DNA from: Variovorax sp. Sphag1AA
GTDB taxonomy: Bacteria; Pseudomonadota; Gammaproteobacteria; Burkholderiales; Burkholderiaceae_C
DNA length: 64,000 bases
Assembly: GCF_014192575.1 (NCBI RefSeq)
Contig: NZ_JACHYC010000006.1
Location: forward strand, 434,001-498,000
Direction: 5' to 3'
How positions within the stretch are numbered: position 1 is the first letter of the stretch; every line of letters starts with the position of its first letter. A program made the translations under genes and the position numbers. This document shows, in pieces, positions 16,351-24,627 of the stretch. The notes under the pieces are model-generated. The model was not told where the DNA came from. It saw only the letters and a program-made list of their open reading frames with translations, and ran no database searches.

Positions 16351-17256
16351 ATGACCACCGTCCACACCTCTTCCATCCAGAGCCTTCCGCTGCTCGCGCG
16401 CGGCAAGGTGCGCGACAACTATGCCGTCGGCAACGACCGCATCCTGATGGTCGCGAGCGACCGCCTCTCCGCCTTCGACGTGATCATGGGCGAGCCCATC
16501 CCGGGCAAGGGCGAGATCCTCACCAAGATGGCGCTGTGGTGGTTCGACCGGCTCGGCCATCTGTGCCCGAACCACCTCACTGGTGAGGCGCCTGAAAGCG
16601 TGGTGAAGCCCGAGGAAGTGCCGCAGGTCAAGGACCGTTCCATGCTGGTCAAGCGCCTCAAGCCGATCCCGGTCGAGGCCGTGGTGCGCGGCTACCTTGC
16701 GGGTAGCGGCTGGAAGGAATACCAGGAAAGCCGCTCGGTCTGCGGTGTCCCGCTGCCCGAAGGGCTGACCAATGCCAGCAAGCTGCCCCGGCCGATCTTC
16801 ACGCCGGCCGCCAAGGCGGCCGCGGGCGAGCATGACGAGAACATCAGCTACGACAAGGTCGTGGAGGTCGTCGGCCCGGCGCTGGCCCAGCAGATCCGCG
16901 ACACCAGCATCGCGATCTACGAAGCGGCGGCCGAGATCGCCCTCAGCAAGGGCATGATCATTGCCGACACCAAGTTCGAATTCGGCCTGGACGAGGCCGG
17001 CACGCTGGTCCTGATGGACGAAGTGCTCACCCCCGACAGCTCGCGGTACTGGCCGGTCGAAGGCTACGAAGAAGCGCTCGCTGCGGGTGCCAATCCGCCG
17101 AGCTACGACAAGCAGTTCGTACGCGACTGGCTCGAAGCCGTCCGCATCAACGGGAAGCCCTGGGACAAGACTCCGCCTGCACCGCGTCTGCCGGCAGACG
17201 TCGTCGCGAAGACCGCGGCCAAGTATCGCGAGGCGCTCGACCGGCTCACCAATTGA
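16351..17256 (+). CDS. purC: Phosphoribosylaminoimidazole-succinocarboxamide synthase (SAICAR synthetase)
   Basis: Purine biosynthesis step joining CAIR and aspartate with ATP; 301 residues, the longer PurC type. GKVRDNYAVGNDRILMVASD near residue 18 and DRLSAFDVIMGEPIPGKG are the nucleotide and substrate regions. DTKFEFGLDEAG and DEVLTPDSSRYW near residues 210 and 225 are family hallmarks. No clear Shine-Dalgarno precedes the ATG. purE and purK lie about 3 kb downstream, separated by regulator genes, so the purine genes here are clustered but not in one operon. Confidence 0.97.
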   Translation: MTTVHTSSIQSLPLLARGKVRDNYAVGNDRILMVASDRLSAFDVIMGEPIPGKGEILTKMALWWFDRLGHLCPNHLTGEAPESVVKPEEVPQVKDRSMLVKRLKPIPVEAVVRGYLAGSGWKEYQESRSVCGVPLPEGLTNASKLPRPIFTPAAKAAAGEHDENISYDKVVEVVGPALAQQIRDTSIAIYEAAAEIALSKGMIIADTKFEFGLDEAGTLVLMDEVLTPDSSRYWPVEGYEEALAAGANPPSYDKQFVRDWLEAVRINGKPWDKTPPAPRLPADVVAKTAAKYREALDRLTN

Positions 17257-17295
17257 GGGGTTGCGTGGCCGGGGCCGATGTGGCCAAGGTGAATA

Positions 17296-17323
17296 AGTCA
17301 CAAAGCGCGCGGCAATAGTCACA
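17296..17323. promoter_or_regulatory. Direct repeat AGTCACA x2 upstream of the LuxR-type gene
   Basis: AGTCACA occurs at 17296-17302 and again at 17317-17323, exactly 21 bases (two helical turns) apart, in the 125-base gap between purC and the LuxR-type gene. Same-face spacing suggests a regulator site. The rest of the gap shows nothing else clear apart from a GAGGAG ribosome site at its end. Confidence 0.35.
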
Positions 17324-17381
17324 TCCCGGAAGGGCAGCGGTCTACCAAACTCATCTCATCCCGATCGATGAGGAGTGCGAA

Positions 17382-18056
17382 ATGGAAATGCTGTCCCAAT
17401 TCCGGTTTCCTTACGTACCGGCCGCCGACCGCACACCCGCGTCGCCGCCGGATGCGCTCCAGCCCGGCATGCTGGCCCGGGTGCTCGACGAGATCGACCA
17501 CGGGCTGCTTCTGCTGGATCTGACGGGTCGAATCCTTCACGCCAACTTCCCGGCGCGCCGGGAGCTGATGAGCGGCCACACGCTGCGCAGCATCGACGGC
17601 ATGCTTGCCGCGAGCCAGGCCGGTTCGCAACCGAAGCTGCGCCAGGCGCTCAAGGACGCCGAGCGCGACTATCGCAGCATCGTCGAACTCGACGAGGACC
17701 CGGAAGATCCGCTCTCGCTGGCCTTCATCCCGCTGGCGGCGCTACACGGCGCCTCGACCGTGGATACCGTCCTGGTGATGTGCAGCCGCCGCCCTGGCTG
17801 CGAATCGCTCACGATGCAGATGTTCGCGCGCTCCAAGCGCCTGACGAGGGCTGAGCAGAATGTGCTCGCCCGGTTGTGCGCAGGCCATGGGGCGGAGGAG
17901 ATCGCCTGCCTGGAGGGCATCCGGATGTCCACCGTGCGTACGCACATCAAGAACGTCCGCCAGAAGACCGGCAGCAACAGCATCCGGGAAGTGGTCTACC
18001 GCGTGTCGCGCATGCCGCAGATTGTGTCGGCGTTGCGAATCGCCAGCGAAAACTGA
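17382..18056 (+). CDS. LuxR-type (GerE) helix-turn-helix regulator with PAS-like N-terminus
   Basis: Regulator of 224 residues. The C-terminal 65 residues form a LuxR/GerE helix-turn-helix: LTRAEQNVLARLCAGHGAEE, then MSTVRTHIKNVRQKTGSNS. The N-terminal part (LDEIDHGLLLLDLTGRILHA) looks like a PAS-type sensor fold. No phosphoacceptor receiver domain is visible. GAGGAG upstream supports the ATG. It sits just before a Crp-family gene; the two could act in one circuit. Its ligand and targets are unknown. The repeat pair upstream may be its own operator. Confidence 0.85.
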   Translation: MEMLSQFRFPYVPAADRTPASPPDALQPGMLARVLDEIDHGLLLLDLTGRILHANFPARRELMSGHTLRSIDGMLAASQAGSQPKLRQALKDAERDYRSIVELDEDPEDPLSLAFIPLAALHGASTVDTVLVMCSRRPGCESLTMQMFARSKRLTRAEQNVLARLCAGHGAEEIACLEGIRMSTVRTHIKNVRQKTGSNSIREVVYRVSRMPQIVSALRIASEN

Positions 18057-18098
18057 GTCGCGCCGCCTCCACTGATACGGATTTGCAGGCGCGGGCCG

Positions 18099-18104
18099 TA
18101 TAGT
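18099..18104 (+). promoter_or_regulatory. -10 hexamer 6 bases before the Crp-family ATG
   Basis: TATAGT ends six bases before the start codon, with no Shine-Dalgarno between. Transcription from it would begin at or next to the ATG, predicting a leaderless mRNA. Confidence 0.45.
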
Positions 18105-18110
18105 CCGCGC

Positions 18111-18767
18111 ATGCCGCAACCGACTGCCGAATCGCGCACCGATCCCGCAGCCGCCTTGCCGCTGCACGTGCAGAAGCTCGCCGCGCTGGGCGTGCAGCGC
18201 CGCTACCGGACTCACAGCCTGCTGATCGAGGAAGGCGACGAGGGGAGTGCCGTCTACGTCGTGCTCTCGGGACGGCTCCGGGCTTTCGTATCGGATTCGC
18301 GCGGGCGCGAGGTGACGCTCGCGCTGCATGGCCCCGGAGACTACGTCGGCGAAATGTCCCTCGACGGCGGGCGACGTTCCGCTAGCGTGCAGGCGATGGA
18401 GCCAACCGTGTGCGCCATCGTCACGCGCGAAACGATGCTGCACCACATCGAGAAGGACCCGGAATTCGCGATGGCGCTGATCGTGCGGCTGATCCGCCGT
18501 GCCCGGCTGGCCACCGAAAGTGCTCGCAGCATGGCGCTGCTCGACGTCTACAGCCGGCTGAAGAACTTGCTCGAGTCGCGCGCGGTCGCGCAAGCGGACG
18601 GCACTCGTGTCGTCGCTGAACGGCTCACGCATCAGGCGATCGCGAGCGAGATCGGGTGTTCGCGTGAGATGGTGAGCCGGCTGATGAAGGATCTGGAGAT
18701 GGGCGGGTACTTGTCGGTGGTGCAGCGGCAGCTCACGCTTGTGCGTGAACTGCCGGCGCGCTGGTGA
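18111..18767 (+). CDS. Crp/Fnr-family transcriptional regulator
   Basis: Cyclic-nucleotide-binding-fold regulator of 218 residues. The beta-barrel is LLIEEGDEGSAVYVVLSGRL through GDYVGEMSLDGGRRSASVQA, close to Crp in layout but without the cysteines of FNR. The long dimer helix follows, then a Crp-type helix-turn-helix, LTHQAIASEIGCSREMVSRL, near residues 172-191. Possible ligands are cAMP or c-di-GMP; the sequence does not decide. It is preceded by a -10-like hexamer so close to the ATG that the message may be leaderless. Confidence 0.92.
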   Translation: MPQPTAESRTDPAAALPLHVQKLAALGVQRRYRTHSLLIEEGDEGSAVYVVLSGRLRAFVSDSRGREVTLALHGPGDYVGEMSLDGGRRSASVQAMEPTVCAIVTRETMLHHIEKDPEFAMALIVRLIRRARLATESARSMALLDVYSRLKNLLESRAVAQADGTRVVAERLTHQAIASEIGCSREMVSRLMKDLEMGGYLSVVQRQLTLVRELPARW

Positions 18768-18791
18768 CGGGGTTCGTCACCGGTCGACGGA

Positions 18792-19250
18792 TCAACGAGC
18801 GCTCAGTACCGCCAGAGTCCGCCCGCCCGAATCCAGCAGCGTCATGCGCGAGTTGCCCTGCAGGCGATAGCTCGTGGTGGATTGCAGCGCCGCGAAGAAC
18901 TGTGCTTCGTTCGCGCCACGCGCCGGATCGGTGCAGGCCATACGGGTCGCCGCGAGCTGGCCCATCTTGAGGGTGCTGCCGCTGCGTTGGAAGGTACCCG
19001 TCACCCGGTTGCATCCGCCCGAGCCGCTCACCTTGCCATTGTTCCGGTCGAACTGGAGCTGCGCATCGCGTTGTGGATCGCCGGCCGGCGTGACCGGGTC
19101 GTCGCCGAGTTGTTCGAGGCGCCATACCGGCCCTTCGATCGGCTCGTCCAGGCTGATCCCGCTGCCGCATCCGGCCAGCAGGCCGGCGGCGAGCAAAACG
19201 ATGGCGGTGAAGGGCGCGGCGGTCGGTCGTGCGGCAGGGCGAAAACGCAT
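18792..19250 (-). CDS. META domain-containing lipoprotein
   Basis: Small outer-membrane or periplasmic lipoprotein of 152 residues. The signal is MRFRPAARPTAAPF followed by a hydrophobic stretch ending LLAGC, with the lipid-bearing Cys near residue 28. The mature part is a META domain (HslJ-like): GPVWRLEQLGDD, GSGGCNRVTGTF and MACTDPARGANEAQFFAAL. AAGGAAAG precedes the ATG at 19250. META-domain proteins are linked to stress and envelope functions without a defined reaction. It converges with the Crp-family gene, with a gap of 24 bases. Confidence 0.85.
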   Translation of the reverse strand: MRFRPAARPTAAPFTAIVLLAAGLLAGCGSGISLDEPIEGPVWRLEQLGDDPVTPAGDPQRDAQLQFDRNNGKVSGSGGCNRVTGTFQRSGSTLKMGQLAATRMACTDPARGANEAQFFAALQSTTSYRLQGNSRMTLLDSGGRTLAVLSAR

Positions 19251-19309
19251 GGCCTGTCTTTCCTTCTGTAACAAAGTGGATCGGCGCGCCATGGTAGTCG
19301 ACGCCCGTG

Positions 19310-20230
19310 TCAGCTGAGGACGACGCTGCTCAGTCGTCGCCGGTAGCTTGCCACCGTCGGGTCGTCGGGGGGAATCTGCCCATCGGCCACCTTGACCTTG
19401 GGTGGCTCGATGATGTCGAGGATCGCGATGTAGGTCTTGCGCGCCAGATCCTCGTTCCAGCTCTTGTCGCGCATGAGGATGTCGAGCAGCTCGTCCATCG
19501 CATCGGTCCAGCGCTCGCCGGCCATGAGAAGGCGCGCGCGGGCGAAGCGGGCCTCGAAATCGCGCTTGTTGGCCACGATGCGCGCATCGACATCGGCCAT
19601 GGCGGGCGCGGTGCCACTGACCGGCTTCGCGAAATCGAGGGCGTCCATCCAGCGCTGCAGCGAGTCGAAGCGCCGCACCAGCGAGGTCTTGGCGATGACA
19701 GGCGCAAAGGCGACCTTGGCATCGTCGAGACGGCCTTCCTGCAGCAGCAGCTTGATGTAGTCGAAGCGGGTGTCGTCGTTGGACGGGTCGGTCGCGACCG
19801 CGTGCTGCAGCTTCTCCAGTGCGCCTTCGGTGTCGCCTTCTGCCAGAGCGGCCTGCGCGGACTCTTCCTGCTCCTGCGCCTCCAACTCGTCAGCGCCGGG
19901 CACGTGCTTGTCGAGGAAGGCGCGAACCTGCTCGGGCGGGAGGGCGCCGACGAAGCCGTCAACCGGCTGGCCGTCCTTGAACATGACGCAGAACGGGATG
20001 CTGCGCACGCCGAACATCTGGCTCAGCTGCTGCGAGATCTGCGGCACCTTGTCGGCGTCTAGCTTGGCGAGGGTGAAGCGGCCGCCGTATTCGACCTCGA
20101 GTTTTTCGAGGACCGGACCGAGCTGCTTACAGGGGCCGCACCATTCGGCCCAGATGTCCAGCAGCACCGGTTGGTTCATCGAGCCTTCGATCAGCTCGGC
20201 CTGGAAGTTTTCGAGGGTGATGTCGATCAT
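19310..20230 (-). CDS. cnoX: Thioredoxin-TPR co-chaperone of the CnoX/YbbN type
   Basis: Protein of 306 residues with an N-terminal thioredoxin fold carrying an intact WCGPC at residues 30-34, followed by a TPR-like helical region (EGDTEGALEKLQHAVATDPS) to the end. CnoX proteins hold unfolding clients for GroEL under oxidative stress and can form mixed disulfides. An intact CxxC, absent in the Escherichia coli protein, predicts reductase activity too. The start at 20230 (MIDITLENFQ) is where homology begins; the frame is open further upstream. It is divergent from purE with 36 bases between the start codons. Confidence 0.88.
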   Translation of the reverse strand: MIDITLENFQAELIEGSMNQPVLLDIWAEWCGPCKQLGPVLEKLEVEYGGRFTLAKLDADKVPQISQQLSQMFGVRSIPFCVMFKDGQPVDGFVGALPPEQVRAFLDKHVPGADELEAQEQEESAQAALAEGDTEGALEKLQHAVATDPSNDDTRFDYIKLLLQEGRLDDAKVAFAPVIAKTSLVRRFDSLQRWMDALDFAKPVSGTAPAMADVDARIVANKRDFEARFARARLLMAGERWTDAMDELLDILMRDKSWNEDLARKTYIAILDIIEPPKVKVADGQIPPDDPTVASYRRRLSSVVLS

Positions 20231-20253
20231 CGCTGGAACTTGGGGGTGAAACG

Positions 20254-20259
20254 TAAAAT
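20254..20259 (+). promoter_or_regulatory. -10 hexamer 7 bases before the purE ATG
   Basis: TAAAAT ends seven bases before ATG with no Shine-Dalgarno, predicting a leaderless or near-leaderless purE message. Confidence 0.5.
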
Positions 20260-20266
20260 TCGAACC

Positions 20267-20809
20267 ATGAAGCAAGCAATTCAGGTCGGTGTGGTGATGG
20301 GCTCGAACTCCGATTGGGAGACGATGCGCAACGCCGTCGAGATTCTCCAGCAATTCGGCGTCACTTACGAAGCGCGCGTGGTCTCGGCCCACCGCATGCC
20401 CGACGAGTTGTTCGCCTACGCCGAGAGCGCCGGCCCGCGCGGGCTGACGGCGATCATCGCTGGCGCCGGGGGCGCCGCGCACCTGCCGGGCATGCTGGCC
20501 GCCAAGACCACCGTCCCGGTGCTCGGCGTGCCGGTCGCGAGCCGCCACCTGCAGGGCGTGGACTCCCTCTACAGCATCGTGCAGATGCCCAAGGGCGTGC
20601 CGGTCGCGACCTTCGCCATCGGCAACGCCGGGGCCGCCAATGCGGCGCTCTTCGCAGTCGCGATGCTCGCGGTCGGCGATCCGGCGCTGCGCGGCCAGCT
20701 CGATGCCTTCCGCGAGAAGCAGACCCAGGCCGCGCAGGCCATGACCCTGCCGCTGGGCGAGGCGGAACCGGTGTCGCCCTTTACGCCGCAGGGCGGGGGC
20801 GCGCTGTGA
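20267..20809 (+). CDS. purE: N5-carboxyaminoimidazole ribonucleotide mutase
   Basis: Class I PurE, 180 residues, converting N5-CAIR to CAIR in purine synthesis. The nucleotide-binding start VGVVMGSNSDWETM, SAHRMPDELFAYAE with the catalytic His, and GAGGAAHLPGMLAAKT are all present. Its TGA overlaps the GTG of purK in GTGA, so purE and purK are translationally coupled and act in consecutive steps. The longer open frame upstream runs into the divergent thioredoxin gene and is not used. Confidence 0.97.
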   Translation: MKQAIQVGVVMGSNSDWETMRNAVEILQQFGVTYEARVVSAHRMPDELFAYAESAGPRGLTAIIAGAGGAAHLPGMLAAKTTVPVLGVPVASRHLQGVDSLYSIVQMPKGVPVATFAIGNAGAANAALFAVAMLAVGDPALRGQLDAFREKQTQAAQAMTLPLGEAEPVSPFTPQGGGAL

Positions 20810-21972
20810 CGGTCATCCTTCCGGGCGCCACGCTGGGCGTGATGGGCGGCGGGCAACTCGGGCGCATGTTCGTGCATGCCGCCCAGCAGATGGGCTACTT
20901 CACCGCGGTCCTCGATCCGGACGCCGACAGCCCCGCCGGTCGGGTAAGCCACCACCACATTCATACCGACTACACCGACGTCGACGGCCTCACCCGTCTC
21001 GCCGGACTGTCCGACGCGATCACCACCGAGTTCGAGAACGTTCCGGCCCTGTCGCTCGAAAACCTTGCCGTCACCCGACCGGTCTCCCCGGCAGCCGATG
21101 CTGTCGCGGTCGCACAGGACCGCATCCGCGAGAAGGGTCATTTCGTGCGCTGCGGTGTCGAGTGCGCCCCCTACGCAGTCATCGAGACGGCCGACCACCT
21201 TGCCGCAGTGTCGCCGGACCTGCTGCCCGGCATCCTCAAGACCGCGCGCCTCGGCTATGACGGCAAGGGCCAGCGCCGGGTCTCGACGCGAGACGAACTC
21301 GAAGCCGCGTGGAACGACGCTGGCGGCGTGCCTTGCGTGCTCGAAAAGCTCCTGCCGCTCGACTTCGAATGCTCGGTGATCGTCGCGCGCAGCGAGGACG
21401 GCCAGATGGTGAATTTCCCGGCGCAGCGCAACCTGCATCGCGACGGCATCCTCGCCGTCACTGAGGTCTACGAGGACAACATGCCGCAGACGGCCGCGCG
21501 ACGCGCCATTTCCGCGGCGCGATCGATCGCCGAAGGCTTGTCGTACGTCGGCGTGCTGTGCGTCGAGTTCTTCGTGCTCGCCGACGGCAAGCTGGTCGTG
21601 AACGAGATGGCTCCGCGCCCGCACAACAGTGGCCACTGGACCATGGACGGCTCCGATGTGTCGCAGTTCGAGCTGCAAGTGCGCACGCTCGCGGGGCTGC
21701 CGCTCAATCCTCCGCGTCAGCACAGCCCCTCGATCATGCTGAACCTGCTCGGCGACCTGTGGTTTGTCGATGGTGGCGAGGCGGTCGAGCCGCGCTGGGC
21801 CGATGTCCTCGCACTGCCCGGCACGCACCTGCATCTGTACGGCAAGACCGAGGCACGTCGCGGACGCAAGATGGGCCACCTGAACATCACGGGCGAGAGC
21901 ATCGACGCGGTCCGCAGCACCGCCGACTTCGCCGCCGCGGTGCTGGGGCTGCCCATTCCGCTTTCGGAATGA
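20806..21972 (+). CDS. purK: N5-carboxyaminoimidazole ribonucleotide synthase
   Basis: ATP-grasp enzyme of 388 residues that makes N5-CAIR from AIR, bicarbonate and ATP. The N-terminus LGVMGGGQLGRMFVHAAQQM binds nucleotide; ATP-grasp elements include LKTARLGYDGKGQ and CVLEKLLPLDFECSV. NEMAPRPHNSGHWT near residue 265 carries metal-binding residues. The start is GTG at 20806, overlapping the purE stop by four bases. It is followed without a gap by the Sua5 gene (ATGA), giving a three-gene operon. Confidence 0.97.
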   Translation: MTVILPGATLGVMGGGQLGRMFVHAAQQMGYFTAVLDPDADSPAGRVSHHHIHTDYTDVDGLTRLAGLSDAITTEFENVPALSLENLAVTRPVSPAADAVAVAQDRIREKGHFVRCGVECAPYAVIETADHLAAVSPDLLPGILKTARLGYDGKGQRRVSTRDELEAAWNDAGGVPCVLEKLLPLDFECSVIVARSEDGQMVNFPAQRNLHRDGILAVTEVYEDNMPQTAARRAISAARSIAEGLSYVGVLCVEFFVLADGKLVVNEMAPRPHNSGHWTMDGSDVSQFELQVRTLAGLPLNPPRQHSPSIMLNLLGDLWFVDGGEAVEPRWADVLALPGTHLHLYGKTEARRGRKMGHLNITGESIDAVRSTADFAAAVLGLPIPLSE

Positions 21973-22979
21973 GCGCCATGATCCGCGACGGTCAGTCCCC
22001 CGACGCCATCGAGGAAGCAGCGCGCGTCCTGAAGGCGGGCGGGCTGGTCGCGTTCCCGACCGAAACCGTCTACGGCCTCGGCGCCGATGCGGGCAGCGAC
22101 ACGGCAGTGGCCGGCATCTTCTCTGCCAAGGGGCGACCGAGCGACCACCCGCTGATCGTCCACGTGGCGGCCGGCTCGAAGGGCACCGATGCGCTGTCCC
22201 GGTTCGCCCAGCCGCTGCCGCTTTTCGCGCAGAAGCTGGTGAAGGCTTTCTGGCCCGGGCCGCTGACCTTGATCGTCGCCCGCCAGCCCGGCGTGGCTGC
22301 CGCTGCGGCCGGCGGTCAGGACACCATCGGACTGCGTTGCCCATCGCATCCCGTTGCGCGGGCACTGCTGTCGGCATGCGTCGAGCATGGCGTGTACGGC
22401 GTCGCGGGGCCGAGCGCCAACCGGTTCGGCCGTGTGAGCCCCACGACGGCGCAGCATGTGCATGACGAGTTCGGCGACGGGCTTTTGGTGATCGACGGCG
22501 GACCGTGCGAAGTCGGCATCGAATCCACCATCGTCGACTGCAGCCGCGGGGTGCCGGTGTTGTTGCGCCCCGGCGCGATCACCCGTGCGCAGGTCGAAGC
22601 GGCCTGCGGCGAAACGCTGCGGGACAAGGAGGCGCTCGCACAGCCCGACCCTCGCGCATCCGGAACGCTCGAAGCGCACTACGCGCCGAGCGCCAAGGTG
22701 CGCCTGATGGATGCCAAGGCGTTGCAGACCGGCCTCGACGTACTCGGTGCGAACGCGGCACACATCGCGGTGTGGTCGCGCACCGCGATCAAGACCCGCT
22801 CCCAGCGCGTCATCGTGCGACGCATGCCCGACGATGCCGCAGCCACTGCGCAGCAGCTCTTCGCAATACTGCGCGCCTTCGACTCAGAAGGCGTCAAGCT
22901 GATCTGGATCGAAATGCCGCCCGACACCCACGATTGGGAAGGTGTCCGGGACCGGCTTCAGCGCGCTGCCGCAGCCTAG
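21969..22979 (+). CDS. L-threonylcarbamoyladenylate synthase, Sua5 type
   Basis: Makes threonylcarbamoyl-AMP from threonine, bicarbonate and ATP for the t6A37 modification of tRNA. It has 336 residues: an N-terminal YrdC domain (GGLVAFPTETVYGLGADA; KGRPSDHPLIVHV; GPSANRFGRVSPT) and a C-terminal Sua5 domain after APGTL-like SGTLEAHYAPSAK. This two-domain length distinguishes it from the short TsaC. ATG at 21969 overlaps the purK stop; a second ATG nine bases later is possible. Its partner tsaB is at 27195. The 3' end overlaps the convergent esterase gene by four bases. Confidence 0.94.
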   Translation: MSAMIRDGQSPDAIEEAARVLKAGGLVAFPTETVYGLGADAGSDTAVAGIFSAKGRPSDHPLIVHVAAGSKGTDALSRFAQPLPLFAQKLVKAFWPGPLTLIVARQPGVAAAAAGGQDTIGLRCPSHPVARALLSACVEHGVYGVAGPSANRFGRVSPTTAQHVHDEFGDGLLVIDGGPCEVGIESTIVDCSRGVPVLLRPGAITRAQVEAACGETLRDKEALAQPDPRASGTLEAHYAPSAKVRLMDAKALQTGLDVLGANAAHIAVWSRTAIKTRSQRVIVRRMPDDAAATAQQLFAILRAFDSEGVKLIWIEMPPDTHDWEGVRDRLQRAAAA

Positions 22980-24523
22980 AGCGACGAAGCCAGCACCGTC
23001 TGGAAGAAGCCGCGGGCCGATGCCAGGCAGAACGGCGGCACCAGCGTGCCGTGGTAGGCCTGGGTGACTGCCGAAGCCTTGTCCGCCGGCGTGCCGGGCG
23101 TTGAATTCAAGAGGTTCGTCTTTGCCGTGGCGAAGCCCGCGCGTGCGGACGAGAACGCATCCGAGCGGCTCGAATCCTCGAGATCGACCACGGTCAGCGC
23201 GATGGATGACATGCCGCGTGCGGTGAAGTACCCGGCCGTCGCGCGCGTGCTCAGGAAGTTGACCGTCGGGTCGTTCGCGCCACCGCACAACAGCATGGGC
23301 CGGGTCGGGAGCCAGTTGCGCAGATCGTTGGCCACAGCGGCCTTGCGGAAGCCGAGCATCGGGCTGCAATTGAGCGGCGCGCTTGTGTTGAGCGAACTCG
23401 CGGTTGCCGGCAGCGCATTGCCCGGGCACGGATTGGCCTGCAGGTCGTTGGCAGCCTGCGTCAGGTAGCTCTGCCGGACCAGGTTGTTGGCGCCATAGAA
23501 GATCGACAGCGATGGATCGATCGGCCCCGGAACCGCATTCGCCGGATAGAGCGCCAGCGGCGGCAGCTTGCCCTGCGCGTACAGGGTGTTGATCGGCGTG
23601 TTGCTCGGCAGCAGCGTGTCGATCCCGTTGGCATATTGCGCTTCGTAGATGTCGCCGGTGGCCGTGTAGACGTTGCCGAACTGCTTCTGCCAGCTCGTCG
23701 AAAGCAGCGGCACGAACAGCGTCGAGCCCAGCGCCGGCCAGCCGCTGAAGTTGTAGTCCGTCAGCAGGCTGATCGCCGATGGTGCGGAAAGCGGCGCCGA
23801 GGCGGTGACCGCCTGTCCGGTCGCCTGCATCTCGCGATGCGCGGCCATCGCCACATAGCCACCCTGCGAGTAGCCGGTGATCAGCAGCTTGCCGGAGTCG
23901 GCAGCGGCAATGCTCGAGAAGGTCTTGCGCGCCGCAGTCAGTGCGTCGACCATGTCCTTGCCCTGCTGGTCGCCGTTGAGGTAGGGGTGGTAGGACAGCG
24001 TGGACTTGTCGTAGCCCGCATAGTTCGGAGCAACCACGATGTAGCCCTGCGCCGCGAAGGTGGTAGCGATCAACAGGCCCTCAAATGAGGCGGGTTGGGT
24101 CTGGTCGGTCCATTGCGCGAGGTTGTAGTTGCGCGCGGCCGTGGTGCCATGCGCGTAGAGCACGACGGGGCGGGGGCCGCTGCAACTCGGGTCGCTGCCG
24201 CTCGGCACCATCACCGCCGCGGTGGCGTTGGTCGCCTCACCCTGGCCGCCGATGGTGCGGTATTCGAGATAGCGCACCTCGAAATCGCACTTGGGCGTGC
24301 CGACCACCTGTATCAGCGACTTGCCCTGCGCAGTCGAGTTGAGCACCGCGGTGAAGTCGGCGGTCGACAGCTTGGCGGTTTGCACGGGCGGTGAGCTCAC
24401 GAGCGATCCGCGGCCCGAGTCGCTGGTGCTGGGCAGGAAGAATCCGCCACCCCCTCCGCCACCTCCGCATCCGGAAAGCATCAGCACAGTGCCTGCGAGC
24501 GCGATGGCGGTGAGTCTCTTCAT
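22976..24523 (-). CDS. Lipoprotein alpha/beta hydrolase (secreted lipase/esterase-like)
   Basis: Exported hydrolase of 515 residues. The signal ends in LMLSGC with lipid Cys19, followed by eight glycines and FFLP. The alpha/beta-hydrolase core includes VLYAHGTTAARNYN (oxyanion region), IVVAPNYAGYDKS, and the nucleophile elbow GYSQGG with Ser219. A late stretch RPMLLCGGANDPTVNFLST contains a plausible acid residue. Fungal and bacterial secretory lipases have this plan. GGAGACAAGCG precedes the ATG at 24523. The eight glycines use mixed codons, so the tract is kept at the protein level. The substrate is unknown. Confidence 0.85.
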   Translation of the reverse strand: MKRLTAIALAGTVLMLSGCGGGGGGGGFFLPSTSDSGRGSLVSSPPVQTAKLSTADFTAVLNSTAQGKSLIQVVGTPKCDFEVRYLEYRTIGGQGEATNATAAVMVPSGSDPSCSGPRPVVLYAHGTTAARNYNLAQWTDQTQPASFEGLLIATTFAAQGYIVVAPNYAGYDKSTLSYHPYLNGDQQGKDMVDALTAARKTFSSIAAADSGKLLITGYSQGGYVAMAAHREMQATGQAVTASAPLSAPSAISLLTDYNFSGWPALGSTLFVPLLSTSWQKQFGNVYTATGDIYEAQYANGIDTLLPSNTPINTLYAQGKLPPLALYPANAVPGPIDPSLSIFYGANNLVRQSYLTQAANDLQANPCPGNALPATASSLNTSAPLNCSPMLGFRKAAVANDLRNWLPTRPMLLCGGANDPTVNFLSTRATAGYFTARGMSSIALTVVDLEDSSRSDAFSSARAGFATAKTNLLNSTPGTPADKASAVTQAYHGTLVPPFCLASARGFFQTVLASSL

Positions 24524-24627
24524 TCGCTTGTCTCCTTGCGCTTGGGGAATCGGGGTGAGCCGATTCTGGGCAGGCACCGTAGCGAGCGCAAGCAGGGCTT
24601 GCCTGCACGCGAGTGGTCAGGCGAGGG

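Noticed and set aside
20569..22377. A 602-codon minus-strand frame opposite purE, purK and Sua5
   Set aside because: Shadow of three genuine plus-strand genes; no ribosome site and low-complexity composition.
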